A stretch of 64,000 bases of DNA from an uncultured Collinsella sp. Its GTDB lineage: Bacteria > Actinomycetota > Coriobacteriia > Coriobacteriales > Coriobacteriaceae. The position numbers and the translations under genes were made by a program. Each line of letters starts with the position of its first letter. Within the stretch, counting starts at the first letter, position 1. Positions 29,503 to 38,218 of this stretch are shown here, one piece after another. The DNA is taken from positions 1 to 64,000 of the forward strand of contig CATXID010000004.1 in NCBI GenBank assembly GCA_958369225.1, read 5' to 3'. A model generated the notes under the pieces. That model had not been told where the DNA came from and did no database searches. It saw only the letters and a list, made by a program, of their open reading frames with translations.

Positions 29503-32223
29503 ATGGCAACAACGGATATCGAGCGCGGACTCTCGACCGCCGAGGTCGAGGAGCGCATCGCCGCCGGTAAGATCAACCGCAACATGGAGCTCAAGACCAA
29601 GTCGGTCCGCGAGCTCATCATTGAGAACCTCTGCACGCTGTTCAACTTGATCAACGTGGTCTTGGCGATTTTGGTGTTGCTGACCGGTTCGTTTAAGAAT
29701 CTGACGTTCCTGTTCGTGGTGTTCTTGAACACGGCAATTGGCGTCATTCAGTCCATGCGTTCCAAGCGGATGGTCGACAAGCTTACGCTGCTCACCTCTA
29801 AGAAGGCCATCGCGGTGCGCGACGGCGCCGAGGTGGAGCTCGACCTGGACCAGATCGTGCTCGACGATATCATTCGCTTGGGGCGCGGTGACCAGATTCC
29901 CGCCGACGCCGTGGTGGTGTCGGGCGAGGCGCTCGTCAACGAGAGCCTGCTGACGGGCGAGAGCGACCTCATCAAGAAACAGCCAGGCTCCGAGCTCATG
30001 AGTGGCAGCTTTATCGACTCGGGCCTGCTGCGCGCCCGCGTGATCCATGTCGGCGCCGATAACTACGTGGCAAAGATCAACAACGAGGCCAAGTACGTCA
30101 AAAAGGTCAATTCCGAGATCATGAACGCGCTCAACGCCATCGTGCGGTTCGCGAGCATTATCATGATTCCGCTTGGTCTGGCGCTCTTTGCCTCGAGTGT
30201 GAGCGAGCTGTGGGATGCCGCGGGAACCCCGGGTGATAGCGCGCTTTCCTGGTGTTTCTCCGAGCTGCTGGCCGGTCGCGTGCCTTCTTCGGCGCTGCTG
30301 TCCACGGTGGGTGCCCTGCTGGGCATGATTCCGCAGGGCCTGGTGCTGCTTACCTCGTCGGTGCTCGCGATTGCCACGGTGCGCCTGGCGCGTCGCAAGG
30401 TGCTGGCACAGCAGCTTTACTGCATCGAGACGCTCGCGCGCGTCGACGTTTTGTGCCTGGACAAGACGGGCACCATTACCTCGGGCCGTATGGAGGTCGA
30501 GGGCACCTATCCGCTGCCTGTTGAGGGTGTTGGCTTTGGCGCGGACTCGGACGAGGCTGCTGTCCCCGTTGAGACCACGGTGCTCGACTTTGCGCTTGCC
30601 AACGTAGCACGTGCGACCTCGGCTGATGCCAACGAGACCTGTCAGGCGCTGCTCAACTACTACGCCGATCGTCCGGTCGAGGTGTCCGAGCCGCTGTCGG
30701 TCATTCCGTTCTCGTCGTCCAAAAAGTGGAGCGGCGCGTCGTTTGCGCAGGGCTCCTATGTGATGGGCGCCGCGCAGTTTGTGCTCTCTGATCGCGTATT
30801 TGCGCAGGTCGAGAATCGTGTGGCTGAGCTTGCCGATACCTGTCGCGTGCTCGTGGTGGCGCGCGTGGACGGCTTTACGCCCGATGGCGATATGGTGGGC
30901 GAGGCCGAGCCCGTGGGCTTTGTGACCATCCGTGACGAGATTCGCACCTCGGCAGCCGAGACTATCGGCTACTTTAACGAGCAGGGCGTGACCCTCAACG
31001 TGATCAGCGGCGACGACCCGCGTACGGTGTCGTCAATCGCGCGCGTGGTGGGCGTGCCGGGGGCCGATGCCTACGTCGACGCCACGACGCTCGATACGCC
31101 GTCCAAGATTGATGCGGCAGTGGACCGTTACCACGTCTTTGGACGTGTGACGCCGCAGCAGAAGCGTGAGCTCGTACAGGCGCTCAAACGCCGCGGGCAC
31201 ACCGTGGCCATGACGGGCGACGGCGTCAACGACGTGCTGGCGCTCAAGGAGGCCGACTGCTCCGTGGCGATGGCCGCCGGCTCCGATGCCGCGCGCAATG
31301 TGGCCGAGATCGTGCTCGTCGATAACGACTTTGCCTCGATGCCCGCTGTGGTGGCCGAGGGCCGTCGTTCTATCAATAACCTGCAGCGCTCTGCCGCGCT
31401 CTTTCTGACCAAGACGCTGTTCTCGATGGGCCTGGCGGCGCTGTGCATCGCGCTGCCGCCGTATCCCTTCGAGCCCATTCAGATGACGCTCATCAACTTC
31501 TTCTGCATCGGCGCGCCGGGCTTTGTGCTGGGCCTGGAGCCCAACAACGCCCGCGTGAAGGGGTCGTTCTTGACCAACGTGCTTAAGCGTGCGCTGCCGG
31601 CGTCGATTGCGGTCATTTTGGCTGCGGCGCTCGATATCTTTGTGGCACGCGTATTTGGCTTTAGCCAGCTTACGCTGTCGACCATGTGCCTGCTCACGTC
31701 GTGCGCGGCGAGTGTCAGCCTGATCTGGCGCATCTCGCAGCCGCTCACGCCCTTGCGCGTGGTGCTTTTCGTGTTTGTCGTCGCCGGCATCCTGACGGGC
31801 GTTATCGGGTTCCCGGAGCTGCTGTCCATCGCCAACCTGTCGATGGGCCAGATTGTCATTTTGGCGGTTATCATCGTCTTTACCTGCGCGGTGTTCTTTA
31901 AGCTTGCCACGATGATGGACTCGCTTAAGCCCCGTCGCCGTCATGCGGCTACCGGCTTTGGCCGTGGCGTGCGCGTTCGCCTGGGCCGCGGTGGCGGCAA
32001 GGTGAGCTCGACGGGATCGACCGCCGAGCGTTTTGCCAAGCGCGTTGCCGCCGATATGGCACAGCGCCGCGAGGTGCGCACTGCCCGCGAGGCCGAGGCC
32101 CGCGCACTCGAGGGCGTGGCCCAGACCCAGGCCAAGAAAAAGAAGAGCGCCGGTGCCAAGCGCTCCCGCGTGACCAAATCGGCCCAGGGCATCAAAGTCT
32201 CGATGCCCAAGAAAAAGAAGTAG
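29503..32223 (+). CDS. P-type cation-transporting ATPase (CtpE-like)
   Basis: From the ATG at 29503 the protein is 906 residues; ATG 29491 is an alternative and neither has a strong ribosome binding site. Motifs are those of a HAD-type P-ATPase: LLTGESDLIKKQ in the actuator, the phosphorylation site LCLDKTGTIT (Asp320), KKWSGASF in the nucleotide domain, and MTGDGVNDVLALKEADCSVA. Membrane helices occur in pairs around these and in a C-terminal bundle. There is no heavy-metal-binding domain. Sequence is closest in my recollection to mycobacterial CtpE, linked to calcium uptake, but the ion is not determined. The last 80 residues are very basic (AKKKKSAGAKRSRVTKSAQ, ending PKKKK). Confidence 0.9.
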   Translation: MATTDIERGLSTAEVEERIAAGKINRNMELKTKSVRELIIENLCTLFNLINVVLAILVLLTGSFKNLTFLFVVFLNTAIGVIQSMRSKRMVDKLTLLTSKKAIAVRDGAEVELDLDQIVLDDIIRLGRGDQIPADAVVVSGEALVNESLLTGESDLIKKQPGSELMSGSFIDSGLLRARVIHVGADNYVAKINNEAKYVKKVNSEIMNALNAIVRFASIIMIPLGLALFASSVSELWDAAGTPGDSALSWCFSELLAGRVPSSALLSTVGALLGMIPQGLVLLTSSVLAIATVRLARRKVLAQQLYCIETLARVDVLCLDKTGTITSGRMEVEGTYPLPVEGVGFGADSDEAAVPVETTVLDFALANVARATSADANETCQALLNYYADRPVEVSEPLSVIPFSSSKKWSGASFAQGSYVMGAAQFVLSDRVFAQVENRVAELADTCRVLVVARVDGFTPDGDMVGEAEPVGFVTIRDEIRTSAAETIGYFNEQGVTLNVISGDDPRTVSSIARVVGVPGADAYVDATTLDTPSKIDAAVDRYHVFGRVTPQQKRELVQALKRRGHTVAMTGDGVNDVLALKEADCSVAMAAGSDAARNVAEIVLVDNDFASMPAVVAEGRRSINNLQRSAALFLTKTLFSMGLAALCIALPPYPFEPIQMTLINFFCIGAPGFVLGLEPNNARVKGSFLTNVLKRALPASIAVILAAALDIFVARVFGFSQLTLSTMCLLTSCAASVSLIWRISQPLTPLRVVLFVFVVAGILTGVIGFPELLSIANLSMGQIVILAVIIVFTCAVFFKLATMMDSLKPRRRHAATGFGRGVRVRLGRGGGKVSSTGSTAERFAKRVAADMAQRREVRTAREAEARALEGVAQTQAKKKKSAGAKRSRVTKSAQGIKVSMPKKKK

Positions 32224-32265
32224 TCCTCGGCCTTCAGGGATGTCCTGCAATGTTGAATTGGTGCC

Positions 32266-32294
32266 TTGCGCTTGTTGGGCCGTGTCGATGTTAT
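32266..32294 (+). promoter_or_regulatory. Candidate promoter of the zinc-ribbon protein gene
   Basis: TTGCGC (32266-32271), 17-base spacer, TGTTAT (32289-32294), 44 bases before the GTG start. Confidence 0.4.
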
Positions 32295-32337
32295 GCTCTA
32301 ACCTCAATTGTTTGAATTGCTTCGGAAAGAGGATGCC

Positions 32338-33492
32338 GTGATCTGCCCGCATTGCCTAAAGACCATCGAGGACGGCGCCTCGTTCTGCCCCTATTGCAAC
32401 GCATACGTTGGTCCGGGCGATGGCCCCGAGCATACCGAGTTTGTGTTCTGCGACGGCTGCGGCGCCCGTCTGTCCCCGCATGACCGTACCTGTCCCAAGT
32501 GCGGACGCCCCGCGCCGGGCATCCTTTCCGAGGACGCGGCCGCATCCGACCTGGCCGCAGGCCGCACGGCCGGCTTTCCGCGCCTGACGCAGGAGCAGAT
32601 CGATACCGAGGTGCCCCACGCGCCGGCATCTGCCGCCGCGGTGCTCTCCGACGCAGCCGACCCCAACGAGACCTGCGTGCTGCCTGCCTTCGATAAGGAC
32701 TTTGGCATCCCCAAGGTCGATATTCCCACGCCGGTGTCCCTGCGCGATGATGCCCAGCCCAAAAAGCAAAAGCCCAAGCGCAAGGTCCACCCCGACGAGG
32801 ATGCCTATCACAAGCACAAGCGCCATATTCCCAAACCGCTCATCGTCATCGCGGTGCTCGCCGCCGTGTGCGGTGGTGCCTATTGGTTTGTGACTGCCGA
32901 TCCCATGGGCGTCATGCCCGGCTTCTACGACCAGTTTGGCCAGGCAGCCAAGACCACCTTCCCGTCGCGCCAAAAGGGCGAGGCCACCGACAAAGAGCCC
33001 AAGCAAGAGGATGCGTCCGAGGTCGTTCAGGAGGAGACCGTCTTAACCGACGACCAGCTCTACACCAGGCTCGACGGCCTGTACCAGACCATCGTGTCGT
33101 ACAGCGACGATGATCAGATCGGCGAGGTCATCGATTCGTTTAATAACGGCTATCTGCGTACACCGCTCTCCACCCGCCAGGAGCTGTCGCAGAGCGCCTA
33201 TGCCCTACGCGATCAGATTAAAAAGACCCAGGATGAGCTCAATAACCTCAAGGTTCAGGACGACACGGTCTATGCGGAAGACATCGATCATCTAAAGCAA
33301 CTTGCCCAGTGGATGTACGAGCGTGTCGACGTGATCTGCCAGAGCTGGGATATCTCGCTGTCCATTCCCGACGGCGAGTCGCTGAGCGCCCGTCAGAGCG
33401 AGATCCTGGCGCCCATCGCACAAGGCGGCAACAGCGCGCTTAACCAGTACGACGCCAACGTGAGCGCATGGAGGCCGCAGCAGCGTTCGTAA
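32338..33492 (+). CDS. Zinc-ribbon membrane protein
   Basis: The GTG at 32338, 6 bases after AAGAGG, begins the natural reading ICPHCLKTIEDGASFCPYCN and gives 384 residues. Two zinc ribbons occupy residues 1-65 (CPHC...CPYC and FCDGCGARLSPH...CPKCGRP). A low-complexity Ala/Asp/Pro linker follows, then basic residues (PKRKVHPDEDAYHKHKRHI), one membrane helix (PLIVIAVLAAVCGGAYWFV, about residues 165-185) and an outer domain with helical stretches. Such ribbon-TM proteins of Actinobacteria have no assigned function. A membrane-linked sensor or scaffold role is inferred. Confidence 0.82.
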   Translation: MICPHCLKTIEDGASFCPYCNAYVGPGDGPEHTEFVFCDGCGARLSPHDRTCPKCGRPAPGILSEDAAASDLAAGRTAGFPRLTQEQIDTEVPHAPASAAAVLSDAADPNETCVLPAFDKDFGIPKVDIPTPVSLRDDAQPKKQKPKRKVHPDEDAYHKHKRHIPKPLIVIAVLAAVCGGAYWFVTADPMGVMPGFYDQFGQAAKTTFPSRQKGEATDKEPKQEDASEVVQEETVLTDDQLYTRLDGLYQTIVSYSDDDQIGEVIDSFNNGYLRTPLSTRQELSQSAYALRDQIKKTQDELNNLKVQDDTVYAEDIDHLKQLAQWMYERVDVICQSWDISLSIPDGESLSARQSEILAPIAQGGNSALNQYDANVSAWRPQQRS

Positions 33493-33528
33493 TTTGTTGC
33501 CCTCCAGCGGCATAACCTGCGTGCGCAA

Positions 33529-33558
33529 TTGATGGAAGCCCGTGCTTATTGCTACAAT
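33529..33558 (+). promoter_or_regulatory. Promoter of the cyclophilin gene
   Basis: TTGATG (33529-33534), 18-base spacer, TACAAT (33553-33558), 40 bases before the ATG. Confidence 0.5.
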
Positions 33559-33597
33559 TCGTACAAATATGCTTTAAACGCACGAGGAAGGAACCAC

Positions 33598-34140
33598 ATG
33601 TTTGGTTTTAAGAAAGAGCTCTATACGCCCGAGTACCAGCTCGTCGGTGACGAGTGCGCGGTGATCGAGACGTCGAAGGGCACCATCAAGGTCAAGTTTG
33701 ACGGCGAAGGCGCCCCCATCCATGTGGCGAACTTCTGCGAGCTTTCCACGATGGGCTTCTATGATGGCCTTAAGTTCCATCGCTATGTGCCCGGCTTTGT
33801 GATCCAGGGCGGCGACCCCAATACCCGCGATATGTCCGGCGCCGACGTCGCTGCCGGCCTTGAGGGTCCCGACGGCATGCCCGGTACCGGCGGCCCCGGC
33901 TACTGCATCAAGGGCGAATTTGCCACCAATCCGCGCAACAGCCATGTTGACGGCGCGCTCGCCATGGCTCGCTCCATGGATCCCGATTCCGCGGGCTCGC
34001 AGTTCTACTTCTGCCTGGGTGCCCAGCACAACCTCGACTCCGGCTATACCGTCTTTGGTACCACGGTCGAGGGCCTCGACGTCATTTCGCAGCTGCGCGC
34101 CGGCGACGAGATCGTTCATGTCGAGATCGTTCACGAGTAA
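33598..34140 (+). CDS. Peptidyl-prolyl cis-trans isomerase, cyclophilin type
   Basis: The ATG at 33598 follows GAGGAAGGA, giving 180 residues. Cyclophilin motifs are present in order: IETSKGTIKVKFDGEGAP, LKFHRYVPGFVIQGGDPN (with the catalytic Arg in FHR), a longer GMPGTGGPGYCIKGEF loop, SMDPDSAGSQFYFCLG (FxxGS-like active-site region) and YTVFGTTVEGLDV. It catalyses proline isomerisation in folding. No signal peptide is visible, so it should be cytoplasmic. The TPR-protein gene starts 10 bases downstream and may share its transcript. Confidence 0.94.
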   Translation: MFGFKKELYTPEYQLVGDECAVIETSKGTIKVKFDGEGAPIHVANFCELSTMGFYDGLKFHRYVPGFVIQGGDPNTRDMSGADVAAGLEGPDGMPGTGGPGYCIKGEFATNPRNSHVDGALAMARSMDPDSAGSQFYFCLGAQHNLDSGYTVFGTTVEGLDVISQLRAGDEIVHVEIVHE

Positions 34141-34150
34141 GGGGACTTCC

Positions 34151-35446
34151 TTGAATAGCCAGCTGATCCAACAGGGCCGCGCCGCTTATCGCGCGGGTGA
34201 TTTTTCCGCTGCCGCCCAGATGCTTGGTGCGGCAAAGACTCCCAACGAGATCATGGGTGAGGCCGACCACCTGCGCGGCAATGCCCTGATGCATCTGGGC
34301 ATGTACGCCGAGGCCGCCGAGGCCTACGCCGCCGCCCTCAACGACGGCGCCTATGGCAAGCGCGGCGCCCTGCTCACCAACCGCGGCAAGGCGCTCGCCG
34401 CGGTGGGCGACTACACCACGGCTGCCCAGGCGTTCTCTGCAGCTACCCAGGATGCTTCCTACGCCACGCCTTTTAAGGCCTACCTGGGTCTGGGCAACGC
34501 GCTGTTCCAGTCGGGCGATTATGCCAACGCCGGTACCGCCTTCCGTCAGGCTGCCATCGACGGCGCCAACCCGGCTCCTGCGGCTGCCCTCGGCGATCTG
34601 GGCCGCTGCTTCATCAAGCTCGGCCGCCCCGCGGACGCCGTTGAGACCTACCGCACGGCTATCGACTTTGCCGGTCCGCGTGACGATACGCGCGCCCTCA
34701 ACGCCGGCATGGGCCAAGCGCTTTCCGCCGCCGGCCGTCCTTCCGATGCGCTCGATGCCTTTAACGCCGCTACCGCCGACGGCATCTACCAGCTCACGCC
34801 CGAGCAGGCCGACGAGCTTGCCCGCGTGCATGACTCGCTCGCCGCGCTTTCGGCCCAGACGGCTATGTCCACGGCTCCGGCTCCCGCGATGGACGCTCCC
34901 GCTGTCGACCCGCTCGATCCCACGGGCGCGACCGGTCAGTTTATGCCCGACCCCTCTGACACCGGCTTCTTTACGCTGTCTGAGTCCGAGATGGTCCAGC
35001 AGGACCGCAAACAGGCCAAGGTCCGTCGTCGCCACCGCCACACGGGTCTCAAGATCTTCCTGGTACTGCTTCTGCTCATCGTGATCGCGGTCGGCGGTCT
35101 TGGCTATGCTTATACGCGCGGCATGGGCTACCCCTCGCAGGAGTCCGTCATCACCGACCTGTTCCAGGCTGCCGGTGACGGCGATACCGCCAAGGCCGAG
35201 TCCTGCCTGGCCTCGAGCCTGTCCGAGGACGCCAAGGCGATGATCGTCTCCTCGATCCCGCAGGGCGCCACCGTCTCGATCGAGGGTATGGATCAGTCCA
35301 TGACCGAGACCACCGCCAAGGTGAAGGCTTCGCTGTCCAAGGGCGGCGAGCAGGAGTACACCGTTAAATTCGTGCGCTCCGACAACCATATCGGTTGGGC
35401 CGTCTCCTCGCTCGACATCGATTTCTCGGCCGCTGACAACCAGTAG
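34151..35446 (+). CDS. TPR-repeat membrane protein
   Basis: A TTG at 34151 after AAGGGGA starts a 431-residue protein. Residues 1-240 are tetratricopeptide-like repeats (QGRAAYRAGDFSAAAQML, EADHLRGNALMHLGMYAEAA, AYLGLGNALFQSGDYANAG). A Pro/Ala/Asp linker follows, then basic residues (KVRRRHRHTGLK), a membrane helix (IFLVLLLLIVIAVGGLGYAY, about residues 298-318) and a C-terminal outer domain (YPSQESVITDLFQAAGDGDT and on) resembling small lipoprotein-like domains of the DUF4878 kind. TPR domains mediate protein contacts inside the cell. Role unknown. The codons are strongly core-like. Confidence 0.85.
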   Translation: MNSQLIQQGRAAYRAGDFSAAAQMLGAAKTPNEIMGEADHLRGNALMHLGMYAEAAEAYAAALNDGAYGKRGALLTNRGKALAAVGDYTTAAQAFSAATQDASYATPFKAYLGLGNALFQSGDYANAGTAFRQAAIDGANPAPAAALGDLGRCFIKLGRPADAVETYRTAIDFAGPRDDTRALNAGMGQALSAAGRPSDALDAFNAATADGIYQLTPEQADELARVHDSLAALSAQTAMSTAPAPAMDAPAVDPLDPTGATGQFMPDPSDTGFFTLSESEMVQQDRKQAKVRRRHRHTGLKIFLVLLLLIVIAVGGLGYAYTRGMGYPSQESVITDLFQAAGDGDTAKAESCLASSLSEDAKAMIVSSIPQGATVSIEGMDQSMTETTAKVKASLSKGGEQEYTVKFVRSDNHIGWAVSSLDIDFSAADNQ

Positions 35447-35561
35447 TGACCTTATGAGATTTGGCTCTGCCCGGCGCTTCACCGCAAGTGAGGTGCCGGG
35501 CTTGCGCTAGTATGATGGGCTAGTAGTTTTCCAGCAATCATCCAACACATCAGGAGTTGCG

Positions 35562-36605
35562 TTGTTTTCTTTGATGGATATGTTCTTCGGTAGCTATGCG
35601 GGCGATCTCGCTATCGACCTCGGCACCGCCAATACGCTCGTCTCCGTGCGCGGCAAGGGCATCGTCATCCGCGAACCCTCCGTTGTCGCTATCGACAAGA
35701 ACGACGAGCGCATCCTGGCAGTCGGCATCGAGGCCAAGCGTATGCTCGGCCGTACGCCCGGCAACATCGTTGCCGTTCGTCCCCTTAAGGACGGCGTCAT
35801 CGCCGACTTCGATGTCACCGAGGCCATGCTTCGCTACTTTATCGACAAGGCTTCCGAGAAGCGCTATCCGTGGACTCCGCGTCCGCGCGTCGTCGTCTGT
35901 GTTCCTTCCGGCGTCACGTCGGTCGAGAAGCGCGCCGTCTTTGAGGCCACGATCCAGGCCGGCGCTCGCCAGGCCTATCTGATCGAGGAGCCCATGGCGG
36001 CTGCCATCGGCGCCGACCTACCCGTCGAGGAGCCTACGGGCTCCATGGTCATCGATATCGGCGGCGGCACCACCGAGGTCGCCGTTATCGCTATGGGCGG
36101 TATTGTCGTGTCGCAGTCCATCCGCATTGCCGGCGACGAGTTCGACCAGGCTATCCTCACTCATGTTCGCGATGCCTACAACCTGGCTATCGGCGAGCGC
36201 ACGGCCGAGGACATCAAGATCAAGGTCGGCTCCGCCGTGCCGCTCAAGGATGAGCTCGACGTTGAGGTTAACGGACGCGACGTTATCACGGGCCTGCCTA
36301 AGACCGTGCGTATCGAGAGCGAGGAGATTCGTCGCGCGCTCAACAAGCCGCTCGACGAGATGGCCAAGGCCGTTAAGGACGCTCTGGACGCCACGCCGCC
36401 CGATCTTGCCTCGGACCTTATGTACTACGGCATTCTGCTGACCGGCGGCGGTGCGCTGCTGCGCGGCCTCGACGTGCGCCTGCGCGACGAGACCGGCGTT
36501 TCGGTCAACGTTAGCCCCACGGCACTCGATAACGTCGTAAACGGTTGCGCCCGCGTGCTCGAGGCCAACGCCTTTGACGGTGGCTTCGTCCAAACCAATG
36601 CTTAA
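35562..36605 (+). CDS. mreB: Rod shape-determining protein MreB
   Basis: A TTG at 35562, 5 bases after AGGAG, begins a 347-residue actin homologue; ATG 35574 is another possible start. Actin-fold phosphate loops are clear: AIDLGTANTLV near residue 20, VIDIGGGTTEVAVIAMGG near 160, and GILLTGGGALLRGLD near 290. MreB polymerises under the membrane and guides lateral wall synthesis. It is followed by mreC, mreD, PBP2 and rodA, the complete elongasome set, in one operon with short gaps. A hairpin before it (35468-35502) has no T-run. Confidence 0.96.
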   Translation: MFSLMDMFFGSYAGDLAIDLGTANTLVSVRGKGIVIREPSVVAIDKNDERILAVGIEAKRMLGRTPGNIVAVRPLKDGVIADFDVTEAMLRYFIDKASEKRYPWTPRPRVVVCVPSGVTSVEKRAVFEATIQAGARQAYLIEEPMAAAIGADLPVEEPTGSMVIDIGGGTTEVAVIAMGGIVVSQSIRIAGDEFDQAILTHVRDAYNLAIGERTAEDIKIKVGSAVPLKDELDVEVNGRDVITGLPKTVRIESEEIRRALNKPLDEMAKAVKDALDATPPDLASDLMYYGILLTGGGALLRGLDVRLRDETGVSVNVSPTALDNVVNGCARVLEANAFDGGFVQTNA

Positions 36606-36626
36606 TTTCCAAAAGGTGGATTCCAT

Positions 36627-37625
36627 TTGGCACGATCTTCGGGTTTCTCTCCAAATCTGAATACCAAGCGACAATCAACGGGTATGCGCCCGTTGATTGT
36701 TTTCAGCCTGATTTCGGTGTTGCTGCTCACGTTTTATATCCGTGAGGGCGAGGCCGGGCCGATTCATGCCGTGCGCTCGGGTGTGACGACGATTACCTCG
36801 CCGGTGCGCTTTGTGGGCTCGGCCGTGGCGGCTCCCTTTAACGCGATCGGCAACGTGTTCTCCAACCTCACGGCATCGCAGGAGTCGCTCGACGACCTCA
36901 AGAAGCAAAACGAGGTGCTGACCTCTAAGGTCGCTGAGCTTTCCGAGGCTCAAAAGACTGCCGAGCGCCTGGAGGGCCTGGTCGGCCTGCAATCGACCTA
37001 CAACCTTAAGTCGACCGCTGCTCGTATTGTCGGTGCGTCGGGCGATGCCTGGACCTCGACCGTTACCATCGACAAGGGCTCTGCCGACGGCCTTACCATC
37101 AACATGCCCGTGACGAGTTCTGCCGGTGTTATCGGCCAGATTATCGAGGTGTCAGCTAAGACCTCTACCGTGCGCCTGATTGGCGACGAGAACTCGGGCG
37201 TGTCGGCTATGGTGCAGGACACGCGTGCCCAGGGTATGCTACAGGGCCAGCCCGATGGCACCCTGCGCCTTGAGTACGTGAGCGTCGACTCCGACGTCAA
37301 AGTTGGCGACATCATCGTGACCTCTGGCATTGGCGGCGTGTTCCCCAAGGGTCTGCCGCTCGGTACCGTCTCCTCTGTGGAGAAGTCGGCCAACGATGTG
37401 TATTACACCATCGTCGTCCGCGCCCAGACCACGGCAGAGAATAACGAGGAGGTGCTCGTCATCACCTCGCTGACCGATGAGCAGTCGGCCTCGGACGAGG
37501 ACGTGAGCTCTGCTAACGGCACGCCGCAGGGCACCTCGCGCGATTCGGCGACCAAGACGAAGGACGAGGACTCGGACGAGAGCTCCGACTCGTCCGAGAC
37601 AGCCGATTCCGGCTCGAGCGAATAG
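36627..37625 (+). CDS. mreC: Rod shape-determining protein MreC
   Basis: A TTG at 36627 after AAAGGTGG opens a 332-residue protein. A short basic N-terminus precedes a membrane helix (PLIVFSLISVLLLTFYI), then a coiled-coil stretch (DDLKKQNEVLTSKVAELSEA, residues 90-115) and the beta-rich MreC domain (residues 125-275) with IDKGSADGLTINMPVTSSAG and GQPDGTLRLEYV. It links MreB to the periplasmic wall machinery. The last 50 residues are a low-complexity Ser/Asp/Glu tail not found in the shortest MreC proteins. Confidence 0.93.
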   Translation: MARSSGFSPNLNTKRQSTGMRPLIVFSLISVLLLTFYIREGEAGPIHAVRSGVTTITSPVRFVGSAVAAPFNAIGNVFSNLTASQESLDDLKKQNEVLTSKVAELSEAQKTAERLEGLVGLQSTYNLKSTAARIVGASGDAWTSTVTIDKGSADGLTINMPVTSSAGVIGQIIEVSAKTSTVRLIGDENSGVSAMVQDTRAQGMLQGQPDGTLRLEYVSVDSDVKVGDIIVTSGIGGVFPKGLPLGTVSSVEKSANDVYYTIVVRAQTTAENNEEVLVITSLTDEQSASDEDVSSANGTPQGTSRDSATKTKDEDSDESSDSSETADSGSSE

Positions 37626-37632
37626 GGAGGGC

Positions 37633-38205
37633 ATGTCCATGGATCTACACGAACAGGGGGCGAGCTCCCGTACGTTTGCTATCGCCGCCATTGTCTGCGT
37701 GCTCCTGCAGGCGGGCCTGGCGCCGCAGATTTCCATCGCGGGCGGTCGCGTCAACTTTATGATTATCCTGGTGTGCCTGAGCGTGTTCTCGGGCAATCCC
37801 ACGCGGGCTGTCGTCTGCGGTTTTTGCAGTGGCCTGTTCTATGATCTTTCCGCCGCCGTTCCGGTGGGCGTTATGTCGCTGCTGCTGACGGTGGGCAGTT
37901 TTGCCCTGGTGCACAGCGCGGCCGGTCAGACGGGCGGCTCCCCGAGCGCGCGCGGTATTACCGTGGGTGCCTTCGCGCTTGCCATCAACGTGGTCTACAG
38001 CATCATCTTGCTGTTTATGGGTCTGGAGACGAGCTTTGTGGTGGCTGTTTTTGGCCATGCACTGCCGTCTTCGATCCTGACGGGTCTGGTTGCCATTCCG
38101 TTTTTGATGTCCGGTGTCGTGCCGCAGTCCGGTTACGGATTCTCCGCGCGCGGCGGTCATCAGACGGGCATGCGCTTCAAGCCCAAGACCCGTAAACTCA
38201 AATAG
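37633..38205 (+). CDS. mreD: Rod shape-determining protein MreD
   Basis: The 190-residue protein starts 7 bases after mreC, with AGGGAGGG just upstream. It is hydrophobic, with five to six predicted membrane helices (FAIAAIVCVLLQAGLAPQIS, FMIILVCLSVFSGNPTRAVV, VVYSIILLFMGLETSFVVAV), the size and layout of MreD. Position between mreC and PBP2 confirms the identity even though MreD diverges fast in sequence. It ends in a short basic cytoplasmic tail. Confidence 0.88.
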   Translation: MSMDLHEQGASSRTFAIAAIVCVLLQAGLAPQISIAGGRVNFMIILVCLSVFSGNPTRAVVCGFCSGLFYDLSAAVPVGVMSLLLTVGSFALVHSAAGQTGGSPSARGITVGAFALAINVVYSIILLFMGLETSFVVAVFGHALPSSILTGLVAIPFLMSGVVPQSGYGFSARGGHQTGMRFKPKTRKLK

Positions 38206-38218
38206 GGGAGGCCCGTAG

